Under the pieces are notes generated by a model that made no database searches, was not told the origin of the DNA, and was given only the letters and a program-made list of their open reading frames with translations. From Brassica napus (Eukaryota; Streptophyta; Magnoliopsida; Brassicales; Brassicaceae): a stretch of DNA of 64,000 nt. A program made the position numbers and the translations under genes. The stretch covers positions 16,453,726 to 16,517,725 of the forward strand of contig NC_063448.1 in assembly GCF_020379485.1 (NCBI RefSeq), given 5' to 3'. Below, piece after piece: positions 60,447-64,000 of this stretch (the stretch's first letter is position 1; each line of letters starts with the position of its first letter).

Positions 60447-62192
60447 TGTAACGGCACGGTTCCTAGCCCAAAAATTTCTTAAGGAGAGCCCATTAAGACT
60501 GCAGCCCATTAGGGTAAATGACCTAGGATTCCCTCCTTTTTTTATAAATGAAGCTGCCTCCTCTCATTTTTCTCTCATTCTGAAACTGGAGCGAAGCTCT
60601 ACAGAGATTTAGAGAGACTAGGAAACCCTAGCCGTCAAGCTTCTCTTTTCCTTTCTCTCTTCTTCTCTCACGCCTCTCTCTCTCTCTCTCCCTCTCCTTT
60701 CTCTTTCCGTTGGATCTCTTCCTCTCTCCTCGCCGCGAGTCCCCCGAGAGCAAGCCGAGCCGCCGGTGGTGGTGGTCGTCGTCCAAGTGGTGGTGGGGTG
60801 ATCGTCCGAGTGTGGTGATGGTGGTGGCTGTCTGGTGTTGTGGTGGTGACCAGATCTCGTCTCTCTCTTGTTTACTTGTTCCAGATCTGTTCAGACCTCA
60901 TCCCCTTTGTCTCTTGTTCCAGATCTAGATCTAGGCTAAGGTGGAGTGTCTTGAACCCATCTTGTTCCCATGTACTGTATACTCCTTTATGTTGGAGTTA
61001 GGTTTGATTAGACCCTGTTTGAGAGTTAGGATGACAGAACATGGTTATTACTAGGTTGATAGATGAATGGATCATGATGCATAAGAACCCTCATACTGTT
61101 AAATGGGACTTAATGAACTGTCTTGTGTTGTTGTGGTGATGATTGATTGGTAATCGATACTTGTATGTTTGGATGTGTAGTCCCATGAGTGGTTTGTGAT
61201 TAAAGCTAGGATGCTAGAAAGAAGTGAATGCTAAGATGATAGATGACTACTGATTGTTATTGATACTGTAAGTGAAACCTGAGTGTGATGTGTATTGTGT
61301 GTGACATCGATAACGGGTGGCGTCTAGTGAATGAGTTCAAGTACGAGTCTAAGTGTAAAGGAAAGTGAATGAGAATGAGAATGGATAAGTGAAAGTGAAT
61401 AAGGATGTGAAAGGATAAGTGAATGTATAAGTGAATAACGTTAAGGTTAAGCATGGGTTGGGAAATCATATAGAGTCTAGAGGGAGTACGTGGGGTAATA
61501 GTTCTACGCTAGGCATCCATAGGAGCTGTGGTGGAATCCACAAGAATATGGAGGCACCCATAGGAGCTGTGGTGGAATCCACAAGAATATGGGGTAGAAG
61601 TCTAGCGAGAGCTACCCCCGGAGAAAAGAGAAAAGATGAGCCATCTGCGAGAGGCGGGATATAAAAACGTGCATTGTAGAGTCCTTAGTTCATGGTCGGG
61701 TATCTGGGTGCTAAAGGTGTCATAAGATTGAGTCGGTCTGGTATGTCGAGTCGGTTAAGTCTATGGTTTGACGTATGTGACAATGAGTGAGATCATTGTA
61801 CTGATTGATCGCTAGGTTGTTAAAAATGTATAGAATTGAATGTGTGGAAATAAATGATGATGATATGAAATGTTAAGATGCATCAACTGATTGTAGTGGC
61901 TAGTCAGCCCTAGTTCCCGCATAGAGTAGTATAGAGTGTCATGCGGGCAGGCTGGTCTAGAGTCACTTCACTGAGTAACTTGTTGCTCATCCCTCCCTTT
62001 CCATTTCCCTGTGCGCAGGACTGTAAGTAGAAGTATATGGATGTGGGTGTGACGGTATTTCATAGAAGGTTATGCGTCCGTCGACTCTTGGGACCAGTAA
62101 CGGGACACATATGGTTGTCTAAATGAGTAGACACGTGTCCATAACGCCCTTTCAATAACCCCGGTCGGACGGCGGGGGATCGGGCCGTTACA
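60447..62192 (+). mobile_element. Solo LTR, 1746 bp, TSD AAAGT
   Basis: It begins TGTAACGGC and ends GCCGTTACA (9-bp perfect terminal inverted repeat). It is flanked by AAAGT at 60442-60446 and 62193-62197. TATAAAT at 60543-60549 is followed by a CT-rich leader (60560-60720), suggesting plus orientation. No gag or pol is present. A 41-bp direct repeat (CCATAGGAGCTGTGG...) lies at 61517 and 61558, and GGATAAGTGAA-type repeats at 61365-61440. The 72-codon frame at 60710 (Ser/Trp-rich) is within the leader and unlikely to be a gene. Confidence 0.88.
61365..61600. repeat. Internal repeats of the solo LTR
   Basis: AAGTGAATG/GGATAAGTGAA words recur at 61365-61440. A 41-bp unit is repeated head to tail from 61517 to about 61598. 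Confidence 0.75.
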
Positions 62193-62221
62193 AAAGTACT
62201 CCACCTCTGCACGTCGGGCAT

Positions 62222-62540
62222 TCAGTTCTTCTCCAAATCCATTCGTAGATGCTCAAAGCAGTCGACCATCCTTACGACAAGGTTGCTCAAAGTACCAGCA
62301 GCTACGTTGAATCTTACAACACGGTATTCCATTTCGCTGGTCACAATAAAGTTGGCCATGATTTCCTGCATGGAGCACAAACTTTGTAAGAAAAACCAAA
62401 ATGAAGCTCGTACAAACTTTGTAAGAAACCAAACTAAGAAGTGATATAGAAGAAAAGAGAAAGATAGCTTACCAGAGATGAGAGAAGAAGTTGAGTGATT
62501 TGGAAAAGTTAGAGAAACGGTTGTATTTATAGAGTGGATT
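62222..62540 (-). pseudogene. Small gene remnant interrupted by the solo LTR
   Basis: On the minus strand a TATA box (CTATAAATACAACC, near 62523-62536) is followed by a leader. The leader ends CTCTG|GTAAGC near 62473. An intron ends TGCAG near 62366, and a coding exon begins MANFIVTSEMEYRVVRFNVA. The visible frame of 49 codons (62371 to 62222, including an upstream ATG) ends in TGA. An adjacent frame then continues through the solo-LTR site at 62197 and resumes at 60441. I do not recognise the protein. It looks like a short two-exon gene with a frameshift and an LTR in its last exon. Confidence 0.4.
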
Positions 62541-62630
62541 GATTATTTTGAGTATATATATTTATTTTTCTTTGAAGCGCCAACGTAATATAAAATGTTT
62601 TGAGTATATATGTAAAAATGCATTGAGTAT

Positions 62631-63090
62631 CTCTAATATATAAAAAGAACTAAATTTGAGACTCATAAACTATGCCACATCAACAAAAATATTTATATCC
62701 AATGAAATTGTCACATCATCAATATTTACATGTCATCATCTAACCCCATGAAATATGTATCCATTCCCTTCTCTAACGTTCCCGGTCTAACTCTTAAAGA
62801 CAATCCAAAAATCCTAAAAACAACCGTTCATAAGTTCTGTAACGACTACTTAGATTCCTGAAAGCCTTATTTAATAATAAAACATTCCATCTCTAATATA
62901 TAAAATAAACTAAATTTGAGACTCATAGACTATGACACATCAATAAAAATATTTATATCCAATGAAAGTGCAACATCATCAAAATTTACATGTCATCATC
63001 TAACCCCATGAAATCTGTATCCATTCCCTTCTCTAATGTTCTCGGTATAACTCCTAAAGACAATCCAAAAACCCTAAAAACAACCGTAAT
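62631..63090. repeat. Direct duplication, unit about 260 bp
   Basis: CTCTAATATATAAAA...AAAACAACCGT occurs at 62631-62827 and 62891-63090, with about 90 percent identity by eye. Both copies begin TCTCTAATATATAAA directly after an A, which resembles a Helitron 5' terminus at an A|T target. No 3' hairpin with CTRR could be placed. Confidence 0.7.
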
Positions 63091-64000
63091 GTTTTACAGA
63101 CAAGAAGCACGAATGTCAAGCAAATGGATGGTAGTTACTTGCATGATTTTCTTCGACCACAAACCCTAGATAGTAAAATCTCTTATGACATAACTTTTGA
63201 TAATCAAAAACACTATAACAACATATTTTATTCTGAAATAAAGTTGCACTTTATTTTACCTTTAAGAACAATGAGCTGGCTCATACAATAACATGCATTG
63301 TGAATTATAAATCGCAGGTTAATTTTAAAGTGTTTAAAGTAGTTTGTCTCATGTTGCTAATGATATGTATCTGCTATAGTTGTTTTGATGTTTTATTATA
63401 TGCTCACAGTATCCGCACTCGTATGAAGATGCCAATGGAGATGACCACTCAAGTAAGGTTTTGTGGATTCTTTTTAGGTGAGATCAAGAGACAAACAATT
63501 TTTTTCAATGGTGTCAAATCAGACTAATGCAATGAAAAACTGGATTTGGGAGTCATCTATTAATGGAAAGTGCAGAATCAAACAAAAATGGTTTACTCAA
63601 CTTGCTCTAATAATATCAGCAACAACAAACATATATGCAACTTCTCTCTTTCATCCCTTCTCTAAATAATAAACACATTAACAACTAACGTAGTTTCCAC
63701 CCCAAACATTGTCCACGCCTTGAAAGGCAAATGTTACTCACGTGCCTGAAACCAAACTCCTTATACAGTCTCACCAACTTCTATGCAACCACTCAAGCAA
63801 AGACATGTTCAAGTCTACCATTCTCACAATATGATTCATTGACAAAATCAACTTTAAAATTAGTATCTAATTAATGATATTTTAAAAAAATTCTCAAAAT
63901 AAGCTACCAAAGAAATAAAAAGAAAAATATCTAAAAGCTTTTATTTTTTTTGCTAAAAAAATATCTAAAAATTAAAAGACATATATACTAACTTATCGAA
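63091..64000. other. AT-rich non-coding end of the window
   Basis: Two overlapping plus-strand frames near 63300-63669 show no recognisable motif. Nothing else is supported. Confidence 0.5.

Noticed and set aside
60710..60928. 72-codon Trp/Ser-rich frame
   Set aside because: It falls in the CT- and GTGG-rich leader of the solo LTR; the composition explains the open frame.
1..64000. A new defence-like or biosynthetic gene cluster
   Set aside because: The only host genes are a tRNA synthetase, an RPA-like gene and gene remnants among transposons; nothing suggests a coordinated system.

Overview
The window is plant nuclear DNA, most likely from a Brassicaceae species of the Brassica/Raphanus type. 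It has intron-rich genes with GT-AG splice sites, AT-rich spacers, and nested LTR retrotransposons, LINEs and Helitron debris. One LTR carries arrays of the GGTCGCTACGTAGCGACC palindrome, which I associate with Brassica repeats. No prokaryotic operon, CRISPR array or organelle segment was seen.

The dominant feature is a near-identical direct duplication: 1-24543 matches 26391-50953, and a 100-N gap lies at 24544-24643. Copy 1 ends inside an aspartyl-tRNA synthetase gene at the gap. Copy 2 starts beyond the gap, inside a retrotransposon LTR that lies upstream of the copy-1 window start. A suffix of the left contig therefore equals a prefix of the right contig, which is what an unmerged contig overlap or retained haplotig looks like. 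One-base frameshifts are concentrated on the gap side of each copy: the tRNA synthetase in copy 1, the retrotransposon in copy 2. I favour a false duplication, so each gene in it probably exists once per haplotype.

Layout of the duplicated unit (copy 1 / copy 2): an Athila-lineage Ty3/gypsy element (to 13040 / 39428) with tRNA-Asp primer site, gag-pol, a long spacer, an ATHILA ORF-1 (env-position) gene, PPT and 3' LTR. Its 5' LTR is interrupted by a solo LTR with a 5-bp target duplication. A LINE 3' tail follows, then Helitron remains on the minus strand (an RPA-like OB fragment and the C-terminal part of a PIF1-type helicase). Next comes a nine-exon RPA70-like OB-fold gene on the minus strand. 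Last is a divergently placed cytosolic aspartyl-tRNA synthetase on the plus strand, whose upstream region and 5' UTR are internally duplicated.

Only copy 2 continues past the unit: the complete synthetase (49626-52000), a decayed CCZ1-like pseudogene (minus, 52503-53888), a copia fragment split by a 4.7-kb copia element (54077-58763, TSD AGGAC), a 5'-truncated LINE (59402-60083), degenerate tandem repeats, a 1.75-kb solo LTR (60447-62192, TSD AAAGT) inserted in a small gene remnant, and a 260-bp tandem duplication. The last kilobase is featureless AT-rich DNA.

The genes likely to be functional are the synthetase and possibly the RPA-like gene. I found no convincing new multi-gene system. The most useful observations are the probable assembly artefact, the nested insertions with readable target duplications, the shared GC-rich motif arrays in the Athila element, and the duplicated synthetase promoter.
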